A DNA stretch of 64,000 nt from Shimia sp039969785 (GTDB taxonomy: Bacteria; Pseudomonadota; Alphaproteobacteria; Rhodobacterales; Rhodobacteraceae). This document shows, piece by piece, positions 18,740 to 27,500 of the stretch. Both the position numbers and the translations under genes were made by a program. The stretch lies in assembly GCF_039969785.1 (NCBI RefSeq), contig NZ_JBDVNC010000037.1:124001-188000 (forward strand), read 5' to 3'. Every line of letters starts with the position of its first letter. Position 1 is the stretch's first letter. The notes beneath the pieces were generated by a model. That model saw only the letters and a program-made list of their open reading frames with translations, did no database searches and had not been told where the DNA came from.

Positions 18740-19411
18740 TTAATCGCCAAAAGCGTAGCCTACGCCATAGACCGACCGGATCAGGTTTGCCTCAGGAGCG
18801 ACGGCTTTGACCTTGGTGCGTATGTTCTTAATATGACTGTCAATCGTGCGGTCAAAAACGTCGGAATCGTCGGGAAACACCAAATCCAACAACTGGCCGC
18901 GTGAAAACACTCTGCCGGGCCGATTGTGCAGCGCTTCCAGTAACTGAAACTCGCGGCGCGTCAGATCAAGCGATGTCGCATTCAGAGTGGCACGCCATTT
19001 CTCGCTATCCAGCACCAGCCCTTTTGTTGGCGCAGCCGACGGTGCGGCGCGCCGCAGGATCGCCTTGATCCGCGCCACCAATTCGCGCGGAGAAAACGGT
19101 TTGCACAGGTAATCATCCGCGCCCAGTTCCAAACCCAACAGCCGGTCGATTTCTTCGACCCGCGCGGTCTCCATGATGATCGGAACGTCGCTTTGCGCCC
19201 GCACCTCTCGACAAATCGTCAACCCATCCTTGCCCGGCAGCATGACATCCAACACTACCAAGTCAGGTCTGGTGCGCAAAATCGTCTCTACCGCAGATGT
19301 GCCATCCGACAGAATATCCGCATCCATATTTGCCTGTGTCAGATAATCGCGGATCACATCTGCAAGATCAGGTTCATCCTCAACAATCAGGATGTGAGGC
19401 CGGTCGCTCAT
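18740..19411 (-). CDS. OmpR-family response regulator
   Basis: This 223-residue two-domain regulator has a receiver domain (residues 1-120) with the acidic pair in IVEDEPD, the phospho-acceptor Asp in LVVLDVMLPGKDG (about residue 54) and the conserved Lys in YLCKPFSPRELVARI. The C-terminal winged helix (about 130-220) has LTRREFQLLEALHNRPGRVF and IDSHIKNIRTK. It overlaps the kinase gene by 4 bases, so the two are one operon. Its targets are probably nearby; the ferredoxin-cytochrome-flavoprotein operon starts just beyond the kinase in the divergent direction. Confidence 0.95.
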   Translation of the reverse strand: MSDRPHILIVEDEPDLADVIRDYLTQANMDADILSDGTSAVETILRTRPDLVVLDVMLPGKDGLTICREVRAQSDVPIIMETARVEEIDRLLGLELGADDYLCKPFSPRELVARIKAILRRAAPSAAPTKGLVLDSEKWRATLNATSLDLTRREFQLLEALHNRPGRVFSRGQLLDLVFPDDSDVFDRTIDSHIKNIRTKVKAVAPEANLIRSVYGVGYAFGD

Positions 19412-20817
19412 GTGCTTTTCCCTTTCACAGGCAACGTGATGTGCACTTGCAACCCGCCCAGATCTGACATCGTTGCCCAGATATTGCCGCCGTGCGCTTC
19501 GATCACAACCTTGCAGATCGCTAATCCCAACCCCGACCCGCCCAGCGCGCGGGCGCGCGACGCCTCGCCCCTGTGGAACCTGTCAAAAAGTTGCGGCAAA
19601 GAGCTGTGCGAGGGCGCCGGTGCAGAATCCGCCAATTCGATATGCAACAGCCCGCCATCGGCCCATGCCCCAAGCCGCACCCGACCCGGCGCATCAGTAT
19701 AACGCAGTGCATTTTCCAGCAGATTATCAATCACCTGCCGAATACGGATCGGATCGCACTGCGCCTTCATCGGCGTGTCCATGCGATGAAGTAACTCGAG
19801 GCCAGCCGCCTCAAACCGCTCGGCGGTGGCGTCCAGCGCTTCGTTCAAAATCTGCGTGACATTGGTACTGCGAAATTCCGCGTCAAACCCGCGCTCACGC
19901 CCCCGCGCCAGCGTCCGCAGATCGTTGACCAGCCGCGTCAGGCGCAGCACGGCGCTGTGCATCGCAGCCAACGTTTTATCGTCGGCCTCCCGCACCCCAT
20001 CCTGAACCGCTTCAATCTGCGCACGCAATACCGCCAGCGGAGTCTGAAGTTCGTGGCTGGTGTCCGAAACCCATTGCTTTTCGGCAATCTCCGCAGCTTC
20101 CAGACTGGCCGCCAGATCATTGTAGTGATCAATCAAACGCCCCAGTTCATCCCCTCGATTATTGGGAATTCGCGCGGCATAGTTCCCACCTGCCAGCGTC
20201 TGCGCCCCGGCCTCCAACGCGTGAATTGGCGCCAGAAATTGCCGCGCCAGCAGAAACGCAGCTATCGCTGAAATTGCGATAGCCGCCAATGACGCAATGA
20301 CCAAAGACCGGAATTGCCCGCGCAAATAAAATGCGTCGCTCACGGTGCGTGCGCCGGGCGGAGCGGTTAGTCCCAGCCACCCTATTGGCGCAGAGGTCTC
20401 AGATGCGTCCGCGGGCCGAATGGCAATCCGTTCAACCGGGCTGGCATCAGACGACGCACCTGCGATCTGGTTACCAGACGCGTCCAGCAACACCATACGC
20501 GCGCCCACAGGCATCGGACCGCCGGGGGGCGGTGGCGCATCGCGACGCGGCGGGCGAAACTCATGATTGACAAAAGCCTGCCAGGCCTTTGGATCACCCC
20601 GAAACTCAGGCCAGCCCGGACGGGTCGGATTGTGACGCGCGGCCAAAGCCTCGCCCAATGGCTGCAACCCGATAAGCTCTCCTTTCAGGAGATATTGCGC
20701 AAATCCGTCCCGCATGCTGGTCGAAATCAGCACAGCCATAGTGGCAATAACCAGCAACGCCGTCATGACAATTGCGCCAAATAATCTGGGCGCAAGAGGT
20801 ATCCTGTTTAAAGTCAT
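19408..20817 (-). CDS. Sensor histidine kinase (HAMP-HisKA-HATPase)
   Basis: This 469-residue kinase has a first membrane helix at about 11-34, a periplasmic sensor of about 125 residues, a second helix (SLVIASLAAIAISAIAAFLL), a HAMP linker, the H-box SDTSHELQTPLAVL, and ATPase boxes (RQVIDNLLENALRYT, GGSGLGLAICKVVIEAHGG). The sensor part contains PPRRDAPPPPGGPMPVG, unusual for such a domain and reminiscent of the secreted neighbour. ATG 20817 (MTLNRIPLAP) is preferred; the open frame to 20943 adds 42 residues without signal or ribosome-site logic. It forms an operon with the regulator downstream. Confidence 0.92.
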   Translation of the reverse strand: MTLNRIPLAPRLFGAIVMTALLVIATMAVLISTSMRDGFAQYLLKGELIGLQPLGEALAARHNPTRPGWPEFRGDPKAWQAFVNHEFRPPRRDAPPPPGGPMPVGARMVLLDASGNQIAGASSDASPVERIAIRPADASETSAPIGWLGLTAPPGARTVSDAFYLRGQFRSLVIASLAAIAISAIAAFLLARQFLAPIHALEAGAQTLAGGNYAARIPNNRGDELGRLIDHYNDLAASLEAAEIAEKQWVSDTSHELQTPLAVLRAQIEAVQDGVREADDKTLAAMHSAVLRLTRLVNDLRTLARGRERGFDAEFRSTNVTQILNEALDATAERFEAAGLELLHRMDTPMKAQCDPIRIRQVIDNLLENALRYTDAPGRVRLGAWADGGLLHIELADSAPAPSHSSLPQLFDRFHRGEASRARALGGSGLGLAICKVVIEAHGGNIWATMSDLGGLQVHITLPVKGKST

Positions 20818-21215
20818 CCGTCTGCATTGCCCTTGGAATGTGAAGCCAAGATGGAGAAACCAGTCCATCCCGTCAAGTTGCGGCAATCCCGACCCCGCAA
20901 TCATCAAGTGATTAACGGAGAGTAGTCGTGATAAATATATCAATAACAGCTGCTTAACAAATATCTCCCGGCATTCAAACGCACTAAATATCGGATTTCA
21001 CTAATCTGCCAGAACTTCCTTCTCCCTCCACATTCGGCCTCTAGATTTCACGGTAAGTCACCAGACAGGGACCGACTGATGCACCCATCAGGCACCGCAA
21101 TCGCAGCGATCACTTTTGAGCTGTGTTTTGCCCCTTGGACCACGGTCTGGTTGCAATGTCAGTTGTCAGCAAAACCGGTCACTCACTCCGGGTGACCCAC
21201 GCAAGAGGACCTCAA
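20818..21215. promoter_or_regulatory. Divergent intergenic region, sensor kinase / ferredoxin operon
   Basis: The 398 bases between the divergent kinase and ferredoxin genes should hold promoters for both. The left part (about 20925-21000) is AT-rich. I see no clear repeat. A 38-codon frame at 21079-21195 begins with ATG after AGGGA, but its composition is not convincing; it is noted only as a possible leader peptide. Confidence 0.4.
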
Positions 21216-21431
21216 ATGACGATCAAAAGCATCAACGGATGTATCGGCTGCGGCGAGTGTGTTCAGTCTTGCCCCTGTGATGTCATCCGGCTGGATCCAA
21301 AGACGGGCAAAGCGGTGATCACATATGCGGCGGATTGCCAAATCTGTCACCTGTGCCGGATGTACTGTCCCGTGGACGCCATCGAGATGTCACCGGACAA
21401 ATCCATTCCCGTCATCGTGTCGTGGGGGTAA
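21216..21431 (+). CDS. Two-cluster [4Fe-4S] ferredoxin-like protein
   Basis: This 71-residue protein holds two cluster motifs: CIGCGECVQSCPCDVI (residues about 8-23) and CQICHLCRMYCPVDAI (about 43-58). They are joined by a short hairpin (RLDPKTGKAVITYAAD). It has no signal peptide, so it is cytosolic or on the inner face of the membrane. ATG 21216 has AGAGGA 7 bases upstream. The extra proline and cysteine spacing resemble the small iron-sulfur partner of adenylylsulfate-reductase-like flavoproteins. The cytochrome gene follows 2 bases after its stop, and I infer that it feeds electrons to that membrane protein. Confidence 0.88.
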   Translation: MTIKSINGCIGCGECVQSCPCDVIRLDPKTGKAVITYAADCQICHLCRMYCPVDAIEMSPDKSIPVIVSWG

Positions 21432-21433
21432 CC

Positions 21434-22111
21434 ATGGAACGGCAATTCAAAACCTTCAGCATTGTTGCCGCCGGAGCCATCTTTATCGGCCTGCCAGTCC
21501 TGTTTTATACCATGGGTGACGTCCCGCGTCGCTCGGCGTTCAAAGAGGCGCTGTCCGTCCTGACAATCCTGGCGTTCATGCTGATGCTGGGACAGTTCTA
21601 TCTGGCCCGCAGCAACGTCACACTTCTTGCGCTGTTCAAGCCGCAGGTCATTCAACGCGTGCACAAATACATTGCCTACACTGCAATTGGCTTTTTCCTG
21701 CTGCACCCGTTTCTGATCGTGCTGCCGCGCTATTTCGAGGCTGGGGTCAAACCGATTGATGCCCTGATCACCCTGCTGACAACCTTTGATAATCTCGGCG
21801 TCGTTTTGGGCCTGATCGCGTGGGGTTTGATGCTGGTCCTTGGGGCAACGGCGATGTTCCGCATGCGGATGATCAAACGGTTCTCGATCAAGTACCGCAA
21901 CTGGCGCTATTTTCACGGCGCCCTGACTGTGGGGTTTGTTGGCGTTGCCCTGTGGCACTCAATCGAACTGGGCCGCCACACGGACATGACCTTGTCCGCT
22001 CTGATGATTGCACTGGCCGCCGCTGGCGTGGCGCTGTTGCTAAGGCTTTACCGCGACGCAATTCCACTGTGCACCCTCAAATCAGTTCCGACACTCAAAG
22101 GAGCCAAATAG
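21434..22111 (+). CDS. Ferric-reductase-like membrane cytochrome b
   Basis: This 225-residue integral membrane protein shows about six hydrophobic helices. Histidines suited to b-haem ligation lie in RVHKYIAYTAIGFFLLHPF (about 75-93), NWRYFHGALTVGF (about 157-169) and ALWHSIELGRH (about 175). This arrangement matches the ferric reductase / NADPH-oxidase transmembrane domain. The soluble FAD/NAD reductase domain usually fused to it is absent. It lies between the ferredoxin and a Tat-exported flavoprotein (whose ATG follows the stop directly), so I infer that it moves electrons across the membrane to the latter. Confidence 0.85.
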   Translation: MERQFKTFSIVAAGAIFIGLPVLFYTMGDVPRRSAFKEALSVLTILAFMLMLGQFYLARSNVTLLALFKPQVIQRVHKYIAYTAIGFFLLHPFLIVLPRYFEAGVKPIDALITLLTTFDNLGVVLGLIAWGLMLVLGATAMFRMRMIKRFSIKYRNWRYFHGALTVGFVGVALWHSIELGRHTDMTLSALMIALAAAGVALLLRLYRDAIPLCTLKSVPTLKGAK

Positions 22112-23875
22112 ATGACCAATGCAAATGATAACCCGACGCCGAACCGACGCGATTTTCTGGCCCTGACCGGCGGCGCCGTTGGGCTGGCATCCATGGGTTT
22201 GGGGGCTGCGTGGGCACAGAATGCGTCAGAAATCGACGTGACAACCATCTCAAACACGGATTTTCAATCTGATGTTCTGGTCATTGGTGGCGGTATGGCC
22301 GGCCTGTTCGCCGCTGTAAAAGCGCATGATGCCGGGGCCGAAACGATGATCGTCTCCAAAGGCCGGCTTGGTGCGTCCGGGCTTACACCTTTTGCCAAGG
22401 GGTTCTTCACCTACGATCCGACCCAAGAGGGCATGTCGCTGGATACGTTTACCGAAACGGTCTCCCGCTCTGCCCTGGGCACCAACAATCCGGTTTACAC
22501 GCGTCAGGTCGCCGAACACTCGTTCGCGCGCGCTCAGGAGCTTAGGGAATGGGGGTTCTTTGACAGTGTCCTCAGCAACAAACCCTTCATGGCGCCGATT
22601 CTGGCACGCGACATCCCCCTGCATGAACGCATCGTCATCACCCATTTGATTAAGGAAAACGGCAAGATCGCAGGTGCTGCCGGGTTCCGGCTGGACGCCG
22701 AAGAAACCGTGACCTACCGCGCCAAAACCGTGATCCTGTGCACCGGTGCTGGCGGGTTCAAACCAAACGGGTTTCCGGTGTGCGACCTGACACATGACGG
22801 CACGATCATGGCCTATGAAATTGGTGCCAAGGTTACCGGCAAAGAATGGAACGACGGCCATCCCGGCAACGCCAATCACCCGGCGGCCTGCTTTGACAAC
22901 TGGGGGGACATGTTCGAACAGGTCCCCGGAACCGTCGGCGTTGACGTGCGTCACGATCTGGGCGTCGACCTCAACTATACAGCTTACCGCAATGGCAATC
23001 CGGTTTCCATGGGACCGCCCGATGCTTCCAAAGCTGCAAGCGGACCATCTGCGCCAGGCGGTGGTCCCAATGTTCCCGAAGAATTTCAGCGCAAGGGCGC
23101 TCCCGGTGGCCCACCCGGAGGCGGCCACGACAGGCCCGACGGCCCACCTCCCGGCGGCGAACATGGCGGGCCGCCTCCCGGTATGTCCGGACCAAATGTC
23201 GGCGGGGCATCGGCCGGCATGGCCATCCACAAATCCGAAGGGCTGGTGCCAATTGACGATCGTTGCGCCTCCACCGTACCCGGCCTTTACGCCGCAGGTG
23301 ACGCGCTTGGGTCCTATATGGCGGGTGGGATATACACCCAGATCGGATCATCGCTGGCCGGGTCTGCCGTTCAGGGCGCCATCGCGGGCGAGGCCGCTGC
23401 AGAGTTTGCCGAAAAACTCGCAATGCCCGAGATCTCCGACGCTAGGCTGTCAGAAATCGTCGATGACATTCTGGCACCGCTTAAACGCGAGGCCGGGTAT
23501 GGGCCCGCCTGGGTCACTCAAACTTTGCAAGGCATCATGATCCCCAACTTTGTGCTCTATATCAAGAAAGAGAATATGATGCGCGCCGCCCTGGCCTATA
23601 TCGAAGAATTGCGTGACCACCACGCGCCCAGCCTGCGTGCGGCCAATATGCACGAATTGCGGCTTGCCCATGAAACCCGCAACATGATCCTGAGCGCCGA
23701 AATGAAACTGCGCGCCTCGTTGATGCGCACCGAAAGCCGGGGCAGCCATTATCGGCTGGACTACCCGGAAACCGACGACGTCAACTGGCGCGCGTGGATT
23801 AATATCCATAAAGCGGATGACGGGGCGATGACCCTGGCCAAACAACCTTTTGACGCCTGGCCCAATCTCGCCTGA
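22112..23875 (+). CDS. Tat-exported FAD-dependent reductase/dehydrogenase (fumarate-reductase-like)
   Basis: This 587-residue flavoprotein begins with a twin-arginine signal (NRRDFLALTGG, hydrophobic core to about residue 35, AWA cleavage). The FAD-binding Rossmann motif VLVIGGGMAGLFAAVKAHDAGAE lies at about 58-80. Further FAD contacts are ILCTGAGGF and VPGLYAAGDALGSYMAGG. The C-terminal helical domain ends with RTESRGSHYR and DYPETDDVNW, the signature of the SdhA/FrdA/AprA family. Between about residues 305 and 365 an insertion rich in PPGGG and HDRPDGPPPGG interrupts the catalytic region. The substrate is unknown. The operon with the ferredoxin and cytochrome b suggests that electrons arrive from the cytosol. 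Confidence 0.9.
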   Translation: MTNANDNPTPNRRDFLALTGGAVGLASMGLGAAWAQNASEIDVTTISNTDFQSDVLVIGGGMAGLFAAVKAHDAGAETMIVSKGRLGASGLTPFAKGFFTYDPTQEGMSLDTFTETVSRSALGTNNPVYTRQVAEHSFARAQELREWGFFDSVLSNKPFMAPILARDIPLHERIVITHLIKENGKIAGAAGFRLDAEETVTYRAKTVILCTGAGGFKPNGFPVCDLTHDGTIMAYEIGAKVTGKEWNDGHPGNANHPAACFDNWGDMFEQVPGTVGVDVRHDLGVDLNYTAYRNGNPVSMGPPDASKAASGPSAPGGGPNVPEEFQRKGAPGGPPGGGHDRPDGPPPGGEHGGPPPGMSGPNVGGASAGMAIHKSEGLVPIDDRCASTVPGLYAAGDALGSYMAGGIYTQIGSSLAGSAVQGAIAGEAAAEFAEKLAMPEISDARLSEIVDDILAPLKREAGYGPAWVTQTLQGIMIPNFVLYIKKENMMRAALAYIEELRDHHAPSLRAANMHELRLAHETRNMILSAEMKLRASLMRTESRGSHYRLDYPETDDVNWRAWINIHKADDGAMTLAKQPFDAWPNLA

Positions 23876-23909
23876 GTCAGACCGCTCATAAATGAGGAAG
23901 TCGAACATA

Positions 23910-25007
23910 ATGGACAGAAGACGGATGCTTCTGGGCATGGCAGCCCTGTCGCTGTCCGGGTGCGCTGGCGGTTCCGTCAGCGTCCCGGCAGTTTTGGGTG
24001 AGTCTGAACCTGATCCGCTGGCTCGCTTTCGTTTTGGCGCAGATGCGTCTGCTGACATCTGGACGCAGCACTTGCACGTGCCGACTTTGCGCAATGCGCC
24101 CCAGATACTGGCCCTGTCCGCGGGTGCAGAAGATGGCGCATTTGGCGCAGGCGCGCTGTGTGGGTTGAGCAATGCCAACCGCAGACCGGATTTTGACATC
24201 GTAACAGGTGTGTCCACCGGGGCGCTGATTGCGCCTTTTGCCTTTCTTGGTCCGAAATACGACGACATATTGCGTCGGATTTTTACCGACCACGAAGCCG
24301 ATGACATCATGCACTTCAGCGGCATCAGCGCGGTTAGCGGCAACGCACTTTATGACACCGCGCCCCTTGCCCAACTGATCAAGACCTATACGCCTGATCC
24401 CCTGCTGGACGCGGTCGCGCGCCGACACGATGCTGGCGGTCGCCTGTTTGTCGCCACCTCAAATCTTGAAACCTCGCGTGCTGTGGTCTGGAACATGGGC
24501 ACGATTGCCAAAGCCAAAGACTACGGCCTGTTCCGCGCGATCCTGCGTGCATCCGGCGCGCTTCCGGGGCTGTTTTCGCCAGTGACCATTCGATTTGATA
24601 CCCCCAACAGAGTTTTGCGCGAAACCCATGTCGATGGCGGTGTGCATATGCAGGTTCTCGCCACACCCAAGGCCGCATTTTCTGCGCCTCCGCGCAGGTC
24701 TGGCGGCGGCCATCTCTACCTTCTGATCAACAATACGCTCACCCCCGCACCGCAAGTCGCCTCTGCGACGCCACTGGGAATTTCCCAACAGGCACTGACC
24801 GCTATGACACGCGCCAGCGCGGCGACCTCGGTGAATACCGCGCGGTTATTGGCAAGGCGAAACGATCTGGCATTTTCGGTGGCCAGCGTCAGCCCGGATG
24901 TTGGCGTTGTCTACGATCCCAGCGACCGGTTTTCTTCGGAATACATGGCCGCACTTTTTCAACATGGAAACAAACGCGCAGCGACATCACATCTCTGGGA
25001 AAAATAA
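23910..25007 (+). CDS. Patatin-like phospholipase, lipoprotein
   Basis: This 365-residue predicted lipoprotein has a signal MDRRRMLLGMAALSLSGC (lipobox LSGC, Cys about 18). A patatin domain follows: glycine-rich oxyanion region (LSAGAEDGAFGAGALCG), nucleophile elbow GVSTG in VTGVSTGALIAP (about residue 93) and the catalytic Asp in HVDGGVH (about 240). This Ser-Asp dyad hydrolyses acyl esters of lipids. ATG 23910 follows GAGGAAG by 9 bases; an upstream ATG at 23892 is in frame but poorer. It lies 34 bases after the flavoprotein and may be cotranscribed. Its link to the redox genes is unclear. Confidence 0.88.
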   Translation: MDRRRMLLGMAALSLSGCAGGSVSVPAVLGESEPDPLARFRFGADASADIWTQHLHVPTLRNAPQILALSAGAEDGAFGAGALCGLSNANRRPDFDIVTGVSTGALIAPFAFLGPKYDDILRRIFTDHEADDIMHFSGISAVSGNALYDTAPLAQLIKTYTPDPLLDAVARRHDAGGRLFVATSNLETSRAVVWNMGTIAKAKDYGLFRAILRASGALPGLFSPVTIRFDTPNRVLRETHVDGGVHMQVLATPKAAFSAPPRRSGGGHLYLLINNTLTPAPQVASATPLGISQQALTAMTRASAATSVNTARLLARRNDLAFSVASVSPDVGVVYDPSDRFSSEYMAALFQHGNKRAATSHLWEK

Positions 25008-25072
25008 CGCGCACGACCAGTACACACCCCTTTCAGGCCGGACGCCAAATCACACGTCAGTGCGCAACCTGC

Positions 25073-25088
25073 GCGCCCGTAAGGGCGC
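25073..25088. terminator. Short hairpin between convergent genes
   Basis: A 6-bp GC stem (GCGCCC / GGGCGC) with a GTAA tetraloop abuts the stop of the flavin oxidoreductase gene in an 81-base convergent gap. There is no clear U-tract, so termination is only possible. Confidence 0.35.
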
Positions 25089-26144
25089 TCATTTGGATTG
25101 CGCCTGTCGTAATTCCTCACAGATCAGGGTCAGGATCTCTGCGGCTGTTCCGCTGCGCGCGTCAGCGGCGCCCAAGCCAGCCCAATGTGCACCATACCCA
25201 ACGACACCCTGACCCTTGGCCGCTGCGATCAACGCCTTGCTCGCATCATAAACCACCGGATAAGCCGGAACGTCGCTCTGCGCTTCGCCCCAGGCTGTCA
25301 GACGATTTTGCAGCGCGCGCGCCAAACGCCCCGAAACCCTGTCGGTCAGCACCGGCGGCAATGCCTCAGGCGCGCGCAACGCCGCGCGATAAGCTGCGTC
25401 CGCTGCCGACTCGACTGTATCAATAAACGCCGTACCCAGTTGCGCCGCTTCAGCGCCCAGCGCCAAAACCCGCGCCACATCACCGCCAGTCATCAATCCG
25501 CCCGCCGCGATCACCGGTATGTCCAGGGTGCCAACCAACTCCTGCACCAACATCTCTGTGCTCAGCGCAGCATCGGCGCCAGCCGGGTCAAACACACCGC
25601 GATGCCCACCGGCCTCGATCCCCTGCGCCACAACACCGTCCACACCTGCCGCCTGCGCCGCGCGAGCATCCTCAGATGACGTGGCCGAGGCGAAAACCAA
25701 ATTTCCCGCCGCCTGCAACTCCTCAATCCAGCCCGCATCCGGCAGTCCGAAATGCAGGCTCACCACACCGGGGCGCTCCTGCAGCACCATATCCATCATC
25801 GCGCGATCACCGACAAAAGACGCATAAATCTCATGCAGTTTTTCCGGCGGCCGAACGCCAAACTGCGCAAATTCCGGGGCCAGCGCGGCCAGCCAGGCCG
25901 CTTCACGCGCGTCATCTCGCTTTGCAGGTGCATGGCAAAAGAAGTTGGCGTTAAATGGCCGCGTCGTCAGCGCCCGCGTCTCGCGGATCATCGACCGCGC
26001 GCCGTCCAGCCCGGCAGCCCCCAGCCCCAACGCGCCCAATCCGCCCGCGTTGCTCACTGCTGCAGCCATGGCCGGGGTCGACACGCCCGCCATCGGCGCC
26101 TGAAAAATCGGCCAATCCAGTGCCAAAACGTCTGCCAGTGACAT
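25089..26144 (-). CDS. Nitronate monooxygenase family flavin oxidoreductase
   Basis: This 351-residue FMN TIM barrel begins LDWPIFQAPMAGVSTPAMAAAVSNAGGLGALG, the conserved opening of 2-nitropropane dioxygenase / NMO-like enzymes. VVAQGIEAGGHRG (with the family GxEAGGH, His near 180), VIAAGGLMTGGDVARVLALGAEAAQLGTAF and a C-terminal helix complete the FMN site. Members oxidise alkyl nitronates, using O2 and FMN, though many act as general NAD(P)H:flavin reductases. ATG 26144 begins the conserved domain and follows GGGAGAATG; the 43 extra codons upstream look non-coding. It may be cotranscribed with FKBP, although a hairpin lies between them. Confidence 0.92.
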   Translation of the reverse strand: MSLADVLALDWPIFQAPMAGVSTPAMAAAVSNAGGLGALGLGAAGLDGARSMIRETRALTTRPFNANFFCHAPAKRDDAREAAWLAALAPEFAQFGVRPPEKLHEIYASFVGDRAMMDMVLQERPGVVSLHFGLPDAGWIEELQAAGNLVFASATSSEDARAAQAAGVDGVVAQGIEAGGHRGVFDPAGADAALSTEMLVQELVGTLDIPVIAAGGLMTGGDVARVLALGAEAAQLGTAFIDTVESAADAAYRAALRAPEALPPVLTDRVSGRLARALQNRLTAWGEAQSDVPAYPVVYDASKALIAAAKGQGVVGYGAHWAGLGAADARSGTAAEILTLICEELRQAQSK

Positions 26145-26198
26145 GCCATTCTCCCTTATCAGCTGGCCCCAAGCTACGCGTTCATGCGTAAAAGAAAA

Positions 26199-26218
26199 GC
26201 CCGCCGAAACCGGCGGGC
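26199..26218 (-). terminator. Rho-independent terminator after FKBP gene
   Basis: On the minus strand an 8-bp stem (GCCCGCCG / CGGCGGGC) with a 4-base loop is followed by TTTTCTTTT. It lies 26 bases after the FKBP stop, and is a classic intrinsic terminator that separates this gene from the flavin oxidoreductase downstream. Confidence 0.85.
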
Positions 26219-26244
26219 CTGAACTATCTGAATGCAACCTGGAT

Positions 26245-26673
26245 TTAGTTGACCGACACCAACTCAATGGCAAATGTCAAATCTTTGCCCGCCAGCGCAT
26301 GATTGGCGTCCAGCGTCACGGTCTCATCGCTCATCGCCGTCACTGTGACCGGCATCACCTGCCCGTCCGGTGCGCGCATCTGCAATTGCAGCCCGACTTC
26401 CAGCGGGATTTCTGCGGGGATATCGCCGCGTGGCACATCCTGCACCGCTTCGTCATGGCGCGGCCCATAGGCCTGATCGGCGGGAATTTCGGCAACCTTC
26501 TTGTCACCGATCGCCATACCATCAACGGCCGAGTCAAATCCGGGAATCACCTGTCCCGAACCCAGCTTAAATTCCAGCGGCTCGCGGCCTTCGGAACTGT
26601 CAAAAACCGTGCCATCATCCAGCGTCCCGGTATAGTGAATACGGACTGTATCGCCCGATTTAGCAGCTGCCAT
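26245..26673 (-). CDS. FKBP-type peptidyl-prolyl isomerase (SlyD-like)
   Basis: This 142-residue cytosolic chaperone isomerises prolyl bonds. It starts GDTVRIHYTGTLDDGTVFDSS, with FKBP strand residues Tyr and Asp in place, then GSGQVIPGFDSAVDGM (about 38-53). An inserted flap follows (AEIPADQAYGPRHDEAVQDVP through QVMPVTVTAMSDETV, about 62-120), as in SlyD/FkpB-like proteins, and then DANHALAGKDLTFAIELV. The histidine-rich metal tail of E. coli SlyD is missing. The gene has its own terminator, and it diverges from the haloacid dehalogenase gene across 140 bases. Confidence 0.95.
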   Translation of the reverse strand: MAAAKSGDTVRIHYTGTLDDGTVFDSSEGREPLEFKLGSGQVIPGFDSAVDGMAIGDKKVAEIPADQAYGPRHDEAVQDVPRGDIPAEIPLEVGLQLQMRAPDGQVMPVTVTAMSDETVTLDANHALAGKDLTFAIELVSVN

Positions 26674-26813
26674 GAAAAGTCCTAACTGTCAGCATTGTCC
26701 AGCCTGTCGACCGGCTTGAGGGCCGCACATTATCCAACACAGACAGGATTGACAAACGCCCCTTTTCCCCGTCCGGAATTCCTGCCACTCTCTGTGCAAT
26801 AAGGGAGAACATC

Positions 26814-27500
26814 ATGGCTATCACCACTTGTATTTTTGACGCTTATGGCACGCTTTTTGACGTGGCCGCAGCCGCTCGCGAAGCCTCTGGCGAACCGGGA
26901 CGCGAAACGTTTGCGCAGCACTGGCCGCGCGTCGCTCAGGATTGGCGTCTAAAACAATTGCAATACACGTGGTTGCGGGCCGTCGCTGATGCGCATACCG
27001 ATTTCTGGGATGTCACCAAAGATGGTCTGGACTGGGCGCTCGAAGCATCTGGGCTGGACGGCGATCCGGAACTGCGCGAACGCCTGCTTCAGCTCTATTG
27101 GGAACTCAGCGCCTATCCCGAAGTCCCCGGCATGCTGGCCGATCTCAAGTCTCAAGGCATGAATACCGCCATTCTGTCCAATGGCTCGCCCGATATGCTG
27201 GAGGGTGCTGTGCAATCGGCAGGTCTTGGTGCACTCCTTGATGATGTTCTCAGCGTGCAAAGTGTCGGCATCTTCAAACCTGCCGCCCCGGTTTATGATC
27301 TGGTTCTGAAACGGTTCAACTGCCAACCCGAAAACGTGCTTTTTGTCAGCTCCAATGGCTGGGACGCCGCCTGTGCCACCGGGTTTGGGTTCACCACAGC
27401 ATGGGTCAACCGCGCCGGAGAGCCGATTGATCGCTTGCCATGGACCCCGCAAATTGTGCTCAGCGACCTGACCGGCATCCCGGAAGAGACCTCGCGCTAA
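26814..27500 (+). CDS. HAD-family hydrolase, (S)-2-haloacid dehalogenase type
   Basis: This 228-residue HAD enzyme has the nucleophile Asp in CIFDAYGTLFD (about residue 9), motif II Ser/Asn in AILSNGSPDM (about 120), motif III Lys in VGIFKPAAPVY (about 153) and the acidic-site replacement VSSNGWDAACATGFG (about 178). The SSNGWD motif is diagnostic of type II L-2-haloacid dehalogenases, which replace halogen by hydroxyl on short 2-haloacids. The family is widespread in marine bacteria. AAGGGAGAA lies upstream of the ATG. The stop overlaps the next start as TAATG, so it opens a tight operon. Confidence 0.93.
   Translation: MAITTCIFDAYGTLFDVAAAAREASGEPGRETFAQHWPRVAQDWRLKQLQYTWLRAVADAHTDFWDVTKDGLDWALEASGLDGDPELRERLLQLYWELSAYPEVPGMLADLKSQGMNTAILSNGSPDMLEGAVQSAGLGALLDDVLSVQSVGIFKPAAPVYDLVLKRFNCQPENVLFVSSNGWDAACATGFGFTTAWVNRAGEPIDRLPWTPQIVLSDLTGIPEETSR

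Noticed and set aside
21079..21195. A 38-codon frame with ATG after AGGGA upstream of the ferredoxin gene.
   Set aside because: Its residue mix (Trp, Cys, His without pattern) does not look coding, and no conserved leader peptide is known to me here.
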